A stretch of DNA of 9,239 nt from QPIN01 sp964535875 (GCA_964535875.1 CAZHUE010000111.1:1-9239); one strand, 5' to 3'. Shown: positions 1 to 6,692, counted from the stretch's first letter. Notes: generated from the sequence alone by a model not told the origin. A program made the numbers and translations.

Positions 1-2035
1 CCTCTTTAAGATAAATACCTATTCCGGTATAGCCCAAATCCGGCCAGAATTTTTGATAAATATCTCGACTCATTGCAAGGTGCCCCTGATCACCACTGTA
101 GTCAGCATAAATTCCAGTGACCTTAAAGGTTTGTTCCCCCTGTGCTGTTTTTAACTTAATGATGTCGCCAATATGGGTATTATTATGATACGCATAGGGT
201 TCTGTGACGAATAGACTATTTTGATGAATGAATGATTCCCACACATCATCAGTCTGTTGTTTAAAAATAAATCCTCGTTTAGATTTTTCATTTAATTCAA
301 ATACGGCAACCGCAGTCGATGTTTGGTCATGAATTAATTGAGTGTGTAGCACGTTACTCAGCATGTCCACGCCACTTAGACGGGACAAATCTGCTTTTAA
401 TTGCCGGTCATCCTGTGACTTGTCCGTTAGCTGTGTTTTACCCGATAAACTGACATAAAGATCGGCTTGTAAGGATGTTTGTAACCATTCAGAAACGGTG
501 AGTCGGAAACTACCAATCATTAAATCCATGCCTATTGATGCGGCAACTGCAATCATTAAAGTTGCAAGTGCAATCCCAGTTCTGCTAATTTCAGCTCTGA
601 CTAGTCGAAAGGGAAATCGAGCCAACACACTGGGAGAAGTTGCTAATAATGTCTCAAAAAGTTTCATCAACCCAATCGTAACCCAGGGGATAAGTAATGC
701 AAAACCAAACAACATCAGAAAAATACTGCTGAGCCCCAGACTGACATTTTTTCCTGAAATCAGGATAAGCACAAGACTACCCAAAATAAAAAACGACGCA
801 ACGATAGCCGCTATTTTCATAAAGCGGCGACTGCTGGATTCCAGTTGAGATCGTATTAAGGTGCGATAAGGTGATTGACGAGTTGCTTCCCATGCAGGTG
901 CTAATACAGCCAGTAATGTGACACCTAAGCCCAGTATAATTCCTTTACCAATCAGTAAAGGGCTAAGTATTAAAGAACTGCTGTCTACGCGAAAAAAGAA
1001 AGAATCAATCGTGCCTGAAATTAATTGTAATAAACCTTGCCCCAGTAAAATGCCTGAGACACTGCCTAATACCGTACCAATTATCGCCAGTATGATGGCT
1101 TCACCGATAATAAGGTGAAAAACCTGCTTCCGAGTTACGCCTATCGAACGCAAGCTGCCAAATAAACCTCGACGCTGAATCACTAAAAAGGTCATGGTGT
1201 TATAAATTAAAAACACCCCTACCAATAGCGACAGTAGCCCTAATGCTTTTAAGTTGATTGAAAATGCGTGAGTCATCTGTTTCAATGATTCAGCTTGATT
1301 TTCCAACGGTGTCAGGAGTATATTTAAAGGCAAAGCTTTTCGCAATATGTGTAATTTTGAGATTTGATCAGATGATGTCTGACTTTGATCAAAAATGACA
1401 TCAATTGCATCAAGTTTCCCTAATAACCCTAAACACTCTTGAGCTGTCGCAATATCGGTAATCAATAAATTATCCAGCAACTCTTTTGAGATTGCATTAT
1501 CTTCAGATATCCAGCCGATAAGGGTTAAATCATGTTGACCGGTATCTGATCTAACAGTTAATGTTTCACCCAGCGTTAAGCCTAATCTGATTGCCGTTTG
1601 ATGGCTGATTAATACACTGTTGGGTTCAGTTATCAAACGTAAACCATCCCCTGCCACATTATCCTGCTGCCAGGATGATTGAAAAGAACTTTCAATCAAA
1701 GGATCAATACCATAAAGTCTCAAAGTACTATCACTAGGTTTTTCCGTGGTGACATAACCACTGACTGTTGGCGATAAATGTTGGATGCCGTATTCAACAC
1801 GTAATGATCGATATAGATTTTCATCTAGCCCGCCATCACTTGCAGTAATTCTGTGTGTCGCCTTACCTGATAGAGCTTGAGTTGTCTGGGTAAATGAATT
1901 TAGAGAACTATCCAGAGCCAGATCAATAGAAACAACAACGGCAACCCCCAGAGTAATACCTAGTATGGCTAAAACCAGTTGCCAGGGGTGCTGGTATAAA
2001 AAATTGCGGCTGGCTTTTTTTAGAATCGGCTTCAT
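1..2035 (-). CDS. FtsX/MacB-type ABC transporter permease (YbbP-like), C-terminus cut by window edge
   Basis: This is the membrane subunit of an ABC system in the inner membrane, probably working with the ATPase encoded just upstream. The frame is open for 678 codons from the ATG at 2035 to the left edge, so the C-terminus is missing. Hydrophobic segments lie near residues 19-41, 264-284, 307-335, 358-380, 408-427, 436-457 and 486-508. A periplasmic domain (about 42-260) separates the first two, and a second begins near 509. Residues 288-304 (RRGLFGSLRSIGVTRKQ) look like the cytoplasmic coupling segment of the FtsX domain. Two FtsX-type blocks plus an extra central membrane pair match the YbbP-type layout (about 800 residues in E. 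coli) better than LolC/E or MacB. The start is fixed by a 4-base ATGA overlap with the ATPase stop, implying translational coupling. The substrate is unknown. LolE-like lipoprotein release or toxin/lipid export are alternatives. Confidence 0.88.
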   Translation of the reverse strand, partial: MKPILKKASRNFLYQHPWQLVLAILGITLGVAVVVSIDLALDSSLNSFTQTTQALSGKATHRITASDGGLDENLYRSLRVEYGIQHLSPTVSGYVTTEKPSDSTLRLYGIDPLIESSFQSSWQQDNVAGDGLRLITEPNSVLISHQTAIRLGLTLGETLTVRSDTGQHDLTLIGWISEDNAISKELLDNLLITDIATAQECLGLLGKLDAIDVIFDQSQTSSDQISKLHILRKALPLNILLTPLENQAESLKQMTHAFSINLKALGLLSLLVGVFLIYNTMTFLVIQRRGLFGSLRSIGVTRKQVFHLIIGEAIILAIIGTVLGSVSGILLGQGLLQLISGTIDSFFFRVDSSSLILSPLLIGKGIILGLGVTLLAVLAPAWEATRQSPYRTLIRSQLESSSRRFMKIAAIVASFFILGSLVLILISGKNVSLGLSSIFLMLFGFALLIPWVTIGLMKLFETLLATSPSVLARFPFRLVRAEISRTGIALATLMIAVAASIGMDLMIGSFRLTVSEWLQTSLQADLYVSLSGKTQLTDKSQDDRQLKADLSRLSGVDMLSNVLHTQLIHDQTSTAVAVFELNEKSKRGFIFKQQTDDVWESFIHQNSLFVTEPYAYHNNTHIGDIIKLKTAQGEQTFKVTGIYADYSGDQGHLAMSRDIYQKFWPDLGYTGIGIYLKE

Positions 2036-2727
2036 TTTATGTCTGCCATTAATTCCAGTGCTTTATTATTGATTGTAAAAACTCGGTCAGCTTGTCCTAT
2101 TACTTGCTGGCTATGAGTGGCCATAATCAGCGTTTTACCAGCCTCGCGAACCAGTTTATCTAATATTTCCAGAACTTGTTCACTCGTTTCCAGATCCAGA
2201 TTACCGGTAGGTTCGTCTGCAAGAATAATGTCCGGATTGTGAATCAACGCTCTGCCTATTGCAATGCGTTGCTGCTCCCCACCTGATAATCGGTCTGGAT
2301 AAGTATCTAGGCGATTAGCCAAGTCCAGTTGTGATAATAAATCATGGACTCGTTCCCGATCTTTATTATCAATTGGTTTGATAAGTTCCAGAGGCAATAA
2401 CAGGTTTTCAGCAACCGTCAGGGTGGGAATTAAATTGTAGGCCTGAAACACAAAACCAATATGATGCCGTCTAAACAATGTCCTTTGATGTTCGGACAAG
2501 GCACAAAGTTCAGTGTCGTTTACTTTAATATTACCTTCTGTTGGCTGATCTATACCACTAATCAGATTGAGTAAAGTTGATTTTCCCGATCCACTACGTC
2601 CCAATAAGACAATAAATTCACCCGTAGCGATCGATAAGGTCAGTTGTTTAAAAATGACATGACTTTGTTCAGATTCCTGATAATGTTTAGTCAATTGAGC
2701 AAATTCAACTGCGATTTTTTTTGTCAT
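2032..2727 (-). CDS. ABC transporter ATP-binding protein, LolD/YbbA/MacB family
   Basis: This cytoplasmic ATPase of 231 residues probably powers the FtsX-type permease encoded next in the operon. All nucleotide-binding motifs are intact: Walker A GRSGSGKST at 43-51, Q-loop glutamine 95 in FVFQAYNLIPTLT, signature LSGGEQQR at 147-154, Walker B ILADEP with D171 and E172, D-loop GNLD at 175-178, and switch histidine 205 in ATHS. The LSGGEQQR and DEPTGNLD wording is typical of the LolD/MacB/FtsE group, and the length is normal for it. An AGGA lies about 12 nt before the ATG, which is rather far for a ribosome site. The gene is divergent from the exporter at 2818 and overlaps the permease start by 4 bases. 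Sequence alone does not separate LolD from YbbA; the partner's YbbP-like form favours YbbA. Confidence 0.93.
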   Translation of the reverse strand: MTKKIAVEFAQLTKHYQESEQSHVIFKQLTLSIATGEFIVLLGRSGSGKSTLLNLISGIDQPTEGNIKVNDTELCALSEHQRTLFRRHHIGFVFQAYNLIPTLTVAENLLLPLELIKPIDNKDRERVHDLLSQLDLANRLDTYPDRLSGGEQQRIAIGRALIHNPDIILADEPTGNLDLETSEQVLEILDKLVREAGKTLIMATHSQQVIGQADRVFTINNKALELMADIK

Positions 2728-2775
2728 ATTTTTTATCTGTCCTAAAAACAGGTACTCTGAGAAAAAAGATAAGTT

Positions 2776-2786
2776 AGACTAAGTCT
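2776..2786. repeat. 11-bp palindrome between divergent ABC genes
   Basis: AGACT-A-AGTCT, with perfect 5-bp arms around one base, sits in the 90-bp gap between the ATPase start (2727) and the exporter start (2818). The position suits an operator for one or both genes, but the arms are short enough to arise by chance. No confident -35/-10 pair was recognised in the gap. Confidence 0.3.
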
Positions 2787-2817
2787 CTTCACGAAACCCA
2801 AATCAATAATCTTCATT

Positions 2818-4578
2818 ATGCCCACCACTCAAACTGGTCGTCAAAAAGGTAGTTCACTGATTCAATTGATTGGCTTTTTTAAACCCTACACATTCCGTTT
2901 GCTGGTAGCTATCTTTGTATTGATTATTGCCGCAGCCGCAGCATTGGCCGTACCCATCGCTATCAAATTGATTATCGATCAGGGCTATTTATTACAACAG
3001 CCTGAAAAGCTAAACCACTATTTTATTTTGTTGCTTGCTATTGTTGCCGTCATGGCTGTATTTTCAGCCATTCGCTACTATCTTGTCATGTGGTTAGGTG
3101 AACGTATTGTGGCCGACATACGCTCTACACTGTATCAGCATGTGTTAAAAATGGAACCGGCTTTTTTTGAAACCACTCGAACAGGCGAAGTGCTTTCACG
3201 ACTTACCACCGATACCACATTAGTCCAGTCGGTTGTTGGTGCAGGTATTTCAGTGACTTTACGCAATACTTTATTGCTCATCGGTAGTTTGGTCATGTTA
3301 TCAGTCACTAACCTAGAGCTTACTGGATTAATTCTGATCATTGTACCGTTGATTTTACTACCTTTACTGTTTTTTGGGCGCAAAATACGGCGTTTATCCA
3401 AAAAAAACCAAGATTGCATTGCAGACACCAGTGCCATTGCAGGTGAAACATTTAATGCCATACAAGTTCTGCAATCCTATAATTTAGAAAATCATTACAG
3501 CCAGCGTTACAACTCATCAGTAGAAAATGCATTTGCTACTGCACGATATCGATTACTGGCGAGAGCCTTACTGTCCGCATTTGCCATATTTATTGTGTTT
3601 AGTGGACTGATGACGATTATCTGGTTAGGTGCGCAATGGGTACAAGAAGGCAAAATATCGCTAGGGGAACTCAGTCAATTTTTACTCTATGGCGTGATGG
3701 TTGCCACTAATACCGCTTCGTTGAGTGAAGTCTGGGGCGATATCCAACGGGCAGCCGGTGCTATGGAACGTATTCTGGAATTATTAAAATCAGAACCTGT
3801 TATTGTTTCAATGACCAATTCTCTGCCCATACCAAAAACAGCGCCAGAAGCCATTAGTTTTAATAACATTGTTTTCAACTATCCATCAAGACCAGAGCAA
3901 CATGCATTACACAACTTCTCCCTGACCATTAAACCTGGAGAAACCGTAGCTTTAGTCGGTCCATCAGGGGCAGGTAAAAGCACTGTGTTTCAATTAATAC
4001 TCCGTTTTTACGATATTCAACAGGGAGAAATTAATATCAATGGCCAAAATATTGCTCAGGTTGAAATACATGAACTTCGACAACACATTGCCATTGTTCC
4101 CCAGGAAACTTCAATTTTTGCCGCCAGTGTGCTTGAGAATATTCGTTTTGGAAATCCAAATGCCTCTGATAAAGAAATCAAATTAGCAGCTAAAGCGGCA
4201 GCAGCTGATGAATTTATCGACCAATTACCTGATGGCTACGATACTTATCTCGGCGAACGAGGTCTCAGGCTATCAGTCGGTCAACGTCAGCGTATAGCCA
4301 TCGCCCGTGCCATCCTTAAAAATGCGCCTGTTTTATTATTAGATGAAGCAACTAGCTCACTTGATGCTGAAAGCGAACGTCTGGTTCAACACGCTTTGGA
4401 ACATTTAATGCAAAATAGAACCACTTTGGTTATTGCCCATCGTCTGGCAACAGTATTAAAAGCTGACCGAATTGTGGTGATAAATCATGGTGAAATTGAT
4501 GCTGTTGGGAGTCATCAAGAATTGATTGAGCAAAAAGGGCTGTATGCTAGATTGGCAGCTTTGCAGTTTGGTAAGTGA
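2818..4578 (+). CDS. ABC exporter half-transporter (permease fused to ATPase), MsbA-related family
   Basis: This 586-residue inner-membrane exporter has an N-terminal six-helix transmembrane domain (about 16-315) and a C-terminal nucleotide-binding domain (about 343-586). It should act as a homodimer. Hydrophobic segments lie near 27-50, 67-92, 148-185 (two helices) and 250-300. The ATPase motifs are Walker A GPSGAGKST 381-389, Q-loop Q429 in VPQE, signature LSVGQRQR 485-492, Walker B VLLLDE with D509 and E510, D-loop SSLD, and H541. The signature is LSVGQ rather than the usual LSGGQ. The length and the QHIAIVPQETSIFAASVLENI region recall the MsbA-related proteobacterial group (TIGR02204 type) more than MsbA itself. 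The ATG at 2818 has no clear Shine-Dalgarno sequence, but residues 1-15 form a normal short cytoplasmic tail and no better start was found. The substrate (lipid, peptide or drug) is unknown. It ends 79 bp before the convergent anti-sigma gene. Confidence 0.92.
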   Translation: MPTTQTGRQKGSSLIQLIGFFKPYTFRLLVAIFVLIIAAAAALAVPIAIKLIIDQGYLLQQPEKLNHYFILLLAIVAVMAVFSAIRYYLVMWLGERIVADIRSTLYQHVLKMEPAFFETTRTGEVLSRLTTDTTLVQSVVGAGISVTLRNTLLLIGSLVMLSVTNLELTGLILIIVPLILLPLLFFGRKIRRLSKKNQDCIADTSAIAGETFNAIQVLQSYNLENHYSQRYNSSVENAFATARYRLLARALLSAFAIFIVFSGLMTIIWLGAQWVQEGKISLGELSQFLLYGVMVATNTASLSEVWGDIQRAAGAMERILELLKSEPVIVSMTNSLPIPKTAPEAISFNNIVFNYPSRPEQHALHNFSLTIKPGETVALVGPSGAGKSTVFQLILRFYDIQQGEININGQNIAQVEIHELRQHIAIVPQETSIFAASVLENIRFGNPNASDKEIKLAAKAAAADEFIDQLPDGYDTYLGERGLRLSVGQRQRIAIARAILKNAPVLLLDEATSSLDAESERLVQHALEHLMQNRTTLVIAHRLATVLKADRIVVINHGEIDAVGSHQELIEQKGLYARLAALQFGK

Positions 4579-4657
4579 ATCAAAATATTTCTAGGCTAAT
4601 CCATTAAAATAATCCAACTAATGCCAACAAGGTCAATTCCATATGCCGCCAGTTAAA

Positions 4658-5464
4658 CTAACTAATTTGCTGAAAAACATCTTGGGAAAGATTAAACAGT
4701 TCTGATTTATCAAGATCACCCACTAAAGCATAGCCCATTTCTCCATCAATCCAGTAAAGTACACTGATGCTTCCCTGATTTGAATAGTGAAATGCTGTTT
4801 TGTTATTTCTCCAAGCACCTCTTCTAATATAAAGTGTTATGCGAGTATTATCTTTACGTTCATACATAAATTGTGCAGCCATACGGTTAGTTGAAGGTAA
4901 TAAGCGCCCACCCATTAACTCAAAATTATTTTTCGATAAATCTGGGGCTTTAATATCAGTGTGTAGTCGTTTAGACAACCAACCTTCTAAATGTTTTTCT
5001 TCTTTAGCTAATACCTCTACTGGGTGACGAGTTTCGGTTGAATAAATTGCATGTGCAAAAGATGCTGGCTGTACTAGATGAGTTTCTTGTCCATCGATAG
5101 ATTCTGTCAATATAATATTTGCTGGATGAAAATTCCAACCAGCAATACCTCCTATTGTTAACCAAGCTAACGAAGCGGCGACTTTAATTAATTTATGTTG
5201 TATAGGTTTTCGATAAGAAATAGTGCGTTTAGTCGGTTTTTTATAAGACCTTGTATGAGAATATTGTTCTGGTAATTCTTCATCCAGAACTGGGTCATAA
5301 AGCTCGTGAATTGAACGGTTAAGAGATTGGTAGTCTGTAATCAATTCAGCTATTTCAGGATGAGTCTGAATATAGATTTCAATTTCACGGTACCGCTCTG
5401 GGTCAAGCTGATTATCGACATAAGCTTGTATCTCTGCATCAGTAATTTCAGTGAACTGGTTCAT
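4658..5464 (-). CDS. Membrane anti-sigma factor (RsiW/COG5662-like), no zinc motif
   Basis: This 268-residue protein should be a single-pass inner-membrane inhibitor of the ECF sigma factor encoded just upstream. Residues 1-60 (with AYVDNQLDPERYREIEIYIQ at 14-33) resemble the cytoplasmic sigma-binding helices of anti-sigma factors. A basic stretch at 73-94 precedes one membrane segment at about 95-112. The rest is a periplasmic domain whose APDLS and LMGGRLLP pieces (about 173-190), followed by AAQFMY, recall the C-terminal part of this family. The HxxxCxxC motif of zinc anti-sigma (ZAS) proteins is absent, and the protein has no cysteine at all. Its ATG overlaps the sigma stop as ATGA and is preceded by a strong site, GGAGGA, 4 nt upstream, inside the sigma gene. 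It is the last gene of the P460-sigma-anti-sigma operon and converges on the ABC exporter. The functional pairing is inferred from gene order and family. Confidence 0.87.
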   Translation of the reverse strand: MNQFTEITDAEIQAYVDNQLDPERYREIEIYIQTHPEIAELITDYQSLNRSIHELYDPVLDEELPEQYSHTRSYKKPTKRTISYRKPIQHKLIKVAASLAWLTIGGIAGWNFHPANIILTESIDGQETHLVQPASFAHAIYSTETRHPVEVLAKEEKHLEGWLSKRLHTDIKAPDLSKNNFELMGGRLLPSTNRMAAQFMYERKDNTRITLYIRRGAWRNNKTAFHYSNQGSISVLYWIDGEMGYALVGDLDKSELFNLSQDVFQQIS

Positions 5465-5970
5465 TTTATCCTCCGCAGATGCGGGGCATCATCTCTATGG
5501 GTTAATTTTCGTAAATGTTGGCGAGTTCTGGATAATTTTGACATAACTGTTCCCACGGGAATCCCAAGTGTATCAGCGACTTTCTGGTAAGGCAATCCCT
5601 CTAGCGTTACCAATAATAGAATTTTACGCTGTTCGAGTGGCAGTTCAGATATAGCTTGATGTAAATCTCTTAATTCCAGTTTGGAAGTCGATGTATCTTC
5701 TTCTATTTCATAAATAATGTCAGGTAATTCTACAAAATTAGGCCCATTACTCACTCTTCTAACTTGATTAGCATAAACATTATGCATAATAGTAAACAGC
5801 CAGGCTCGCAGATCAGTTCCTTCGCGAAATTGGTGCGAACGACTCAATGCTCGTTCTAAACAGTCCTGAACCAAGTCTTCAACCATTGAATGGTGACCTT
5901 TTATCAAAGCTTGGGCGTAACGCCGTAATCTTGGGATATAGGCTATGATACGTTGCTCTAAATCTGTCAT
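5461..5970 (-). CDS. ECF-type RNA polymerase sigma factor
   Basis: This 169-residue cytoplasmic sigma factor directs RNA polymerase to a specific promoter set. It contains only regions 2 and 4, as expected for the extracytoplasmic function group. Region 2 covers about 8-75, with VEDLVQDCLERALSR (30-44) and the -10 recognition part GTDLRAWLFTIMHNVYANQVRR (51-72). Region 4 covers about 105-156, with ELPLEQRKILLLVTLEGLPY and a helix-turn-helix in QKVADTLGIPVGTVMSKLSR (129-148) that should read the -35 element. The start at 5970 fits the usual N-terminus of the family but has no Shine-Dalgarno sequence. The gene begins 15 nt after the cytochrome gene ends and overlaps the anti-sigma gene by 4 bases. 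The paired promoter-like modules at 6559-6587 and 6610-6639 are its most likely targets. The ECF subgroup could not be assigned by eye. Confidence 0.93.
   Translation of the reverse strand: MTDLEQRIIAYIPRLRRYAQALIKGHHSMVEDLVQDCLERALSRSHQFREGTDLRAWLFTIMHNVYANQVRRVSNGPNFVELPDIIYEIEEDTSTSKLELRDLHQAISELPLEQRKILLLVTLEGLPYQKVADTLGIPVGTVMSKLSRTRQHLRKLTHRDDAPHLRRIK
5469..5474 (-). promoter_or_regulatory. Strong ribosome binding site for the anti-sigma gene
   Basis: GGAGGA on the minus strand lies 4 nt before the anti-sigma ATG, inside the last codons of the sigma gene. The sigma gene itself has no recognisable site: its 23 nt upstream are nearly all A and T. Together with the ATGA overlap this suggests coupled but strong translation of the inhibitor relative to its sigma factor. 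Confidence 0.75.
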
Positions 5971-5985
5971 TTATTGTATTGTTTA

Positions 5986-6510
5986 TTATTTTTCGCCACC
6001 AATAAAAACAGCAGGTGAACTAAATACATAATCTCTTTTAGCAACAGGTGTATGGCAAGCAACGCAGCCTTGGTCAAAGTTAGCATTTTCTCCCCATGGT
6101 TTTAGGTCCTTTCCTCTCCACCGAGCATATCCCCAGCCTTTTGTTGCATGGTGTTTTTTGGTGTCTTTAACCATAATCTCAACTTGAAAAAACTCTTCAG
6201 GTACTATTGCTGTAGGCCAATTTTCATCGGTACGTTGCTTCCATGCAACTTTGGCAAGTATTGCACCATTGGGCCATGGGTTAATGTTTCCATTTCGTGC
6301 AGCTTTAACAGCGATAGGATTTCCTAAAATAGTTCGGATAGATTCTTTATCTATCCGGTGCGAAATGCTGATAGTTTGCCAATTCTCATAACCCGTCGGA
6401 AACTCAATGCCATTTAGAGATGGGGCTACGTCTTTAACAGACTTAGCATTGCTTATTCCAGTCCACAATACCGTAATGATACAAAAACAGTAACAATAGG
6501 TTTTTTTCAT
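5986..6510 (-). CDS. Periplasmic cytochrome P460-family c-type heme protein
   Basis: This 174-residue exported protein has a signal peptide at residues 1-22 (KK, then a hydrophobic run, SNA cleavage before K23) and one c-type heme site, CVACH, at 149-153. The body matches the cytochrome P460 family: GYENWQTISISHR (40-52), GNPIAVKAARNG, NPWPNGAILAKVAWK (77-91), GWGYARWRG (125-133), and the tail after the heme site with DYVFSSPA. Characterised members such as that of Nitrosomonas europaea oxidise hydroxylamine and carry a heme-lysine crosslink; K87 here sits where that lysine is expected. Many homologues have no known activity, so a gas-sensing or peroxide/NO-related role is equally possible. 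A good ribosome site, AGAGGAA, lies 4 nt before the ATG. It is the first gene of the operon with the sigma and anti-sigma genes, so it is both co-regulated with them and a candidate part of the sensory circuit. Confidence 0.9.
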   Translation of the reverse strand: MKKTYCYCFCIITVLWTGISNAKSVKDVAPSLNGIEFPTGYENWQTISISHRIDKESIRTILGNPIAVKAARNGNINPWPNGAILAKVAWKQRTDENWPTAIVPEEFFQVEIMVKDTKKHHATKGWGYARWRGKDLKPWGENANFDQGCVACHTPVAKRDYVFSSPAVFIGGEK

Positions 6511-6514
6511 GATA

Positions 6515-6521
6515 TTCCTCT
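6515..6521 (-). promoter_or_regulatory. Ribosome binding site of the cytochrome P460 gene
   Basis: AGAGGAA on the minus strand is followed by TATC and the ATG at 6510. It is a well-placed Shine-Dalgarno sequence that supports this start codon and the signal peptide that begins there. Confidence 0.75.
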
Positions 6522-6558
6522 TCTTATATATTCAATAAATAAATAGCACTATATCCAC

Positions 6559-6587
6559 GTTAACACTTGGTCTCTGTATAAATTCCA
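6559..6587 (-). promoter_or_regulatory. Putative ECF promoter of the P460-sigma-anti-sigma operon
   Basis: Read on the minus strand, TGGAAT (6587-6582) is followed after 13 nt by AAGTGTTAAC (6568-6559). Taking GGAAT as -35 and TGTTAAC as -10 gives a 16-nt spacer, within the range normal for ECF sigma factors, whose -35 is often GGAA-containing. Transcription would start near 6552-6555, giving a leader of about 45 nt to the ATG at 6510. The same module occurs on the other strand facing the divergent gene. Autoregulation by the sigma factor in this operon is inferred, not shown. Confidence 0.6.
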
Positions 6588-6609
6588 GATTCATTTTATT
6601 TTTTTTGTA

Positions 6610-6639
6610 TGGAATAAATGAAAGGGCTTAAGTGTTAAC
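6610..6639 (+). promoter_or_regulatory. Putative ECF promoter of the SLH/PKD secreted-protein gene
   Basis: TGGAAT (6610-6615) is followed after 14 nt by AAGTGTTAAC (6630-6639), identical in both elements to the divergent promoter. With GGAAT as -35 and TGTTAAC as -10 the spacer is 17 nt. Start of transcription would be near 6645-6648, leaving a leader of about 77 nt. The two promoters stand back to back with 22 bp between their -35 elements, and GCTA follows at the same distance in both. Confidence 0.6.
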
Positions 6640-6649
6640 TTGCATTGAA

Positions 6650-6665
6650 GGCTAAATTTTTAGCC
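6650..6665 (+). repeat. Inverted repeat at the predicted mRNA 5' end
   Basis: GGCTAAA-TT-TTTAGCC is a perfect 7-bp inverted repeat with a 2-nt centre; as RNA it would fold as a 6-bp stem with an AUUU loop. It begins within a few bases of the predicted transcription start of the secreted-protein gene. It could be a stabilising 5' hairpin in the mRNA or a DNA operator just downstream of the promoter. Confidence 0.5.
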
Positions 6666-6692
6666 ATCAACTTAATTTATTTAATTATTACG

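Noticed and set aside
498..1118. Two plus-strand open frames (498-848 and 918-1118) opposite the permease
   Set aside because: They lie antisense to a continuous 678-codon permease frame with clear membrane helices, have no domain resemblance and no ribosome site; they are shadows.
2721..2748. TTGTCA-N16-TAAAAA as a sigma-70 promoter for the exporter
   Set aside because: The match is weak, the -35 overlaps the divergent ATPase start codon, and such pairs are common in AT-rich DNA.
3135..3878. Minus-strand open frames inside the ABC exporter gene
   Set aside because: The plus-strand exporter frame is intact with all motifs; the antisense frames show no recognisable features.
2818..4578. Assigning the exporter as the lipid A flippase MsbA itself
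   Set aside because: The wording of its motifs is closer to the MsbA-related group and no lipid A or kinase gene (lpxK) is next to it.
4636..4641. TGGAAT on the minus strand as a third ECF -35 element
   Set aside because: No TGTTAAC follows at 16-17 nt and it points into the end of the convergent exporter gene.
4579..4657. Expected bidirectional terminator between the convergent exporter and anti-sigma genes
   Set aside because: No GC-rich stem followed by a T run was found on either strand; only a weak GTTA-AAC-TAAC repeat near the anti-sigma stop.
6590..6622. TTCATTTTATT with AATAAATGAA as a terminator-like hairpin with T-rich loop
   Set aside because: The stem is AT-only with a bulge, and it lies between the two predicted promoters, upstream of both, so it is unlikely to be transcribed.
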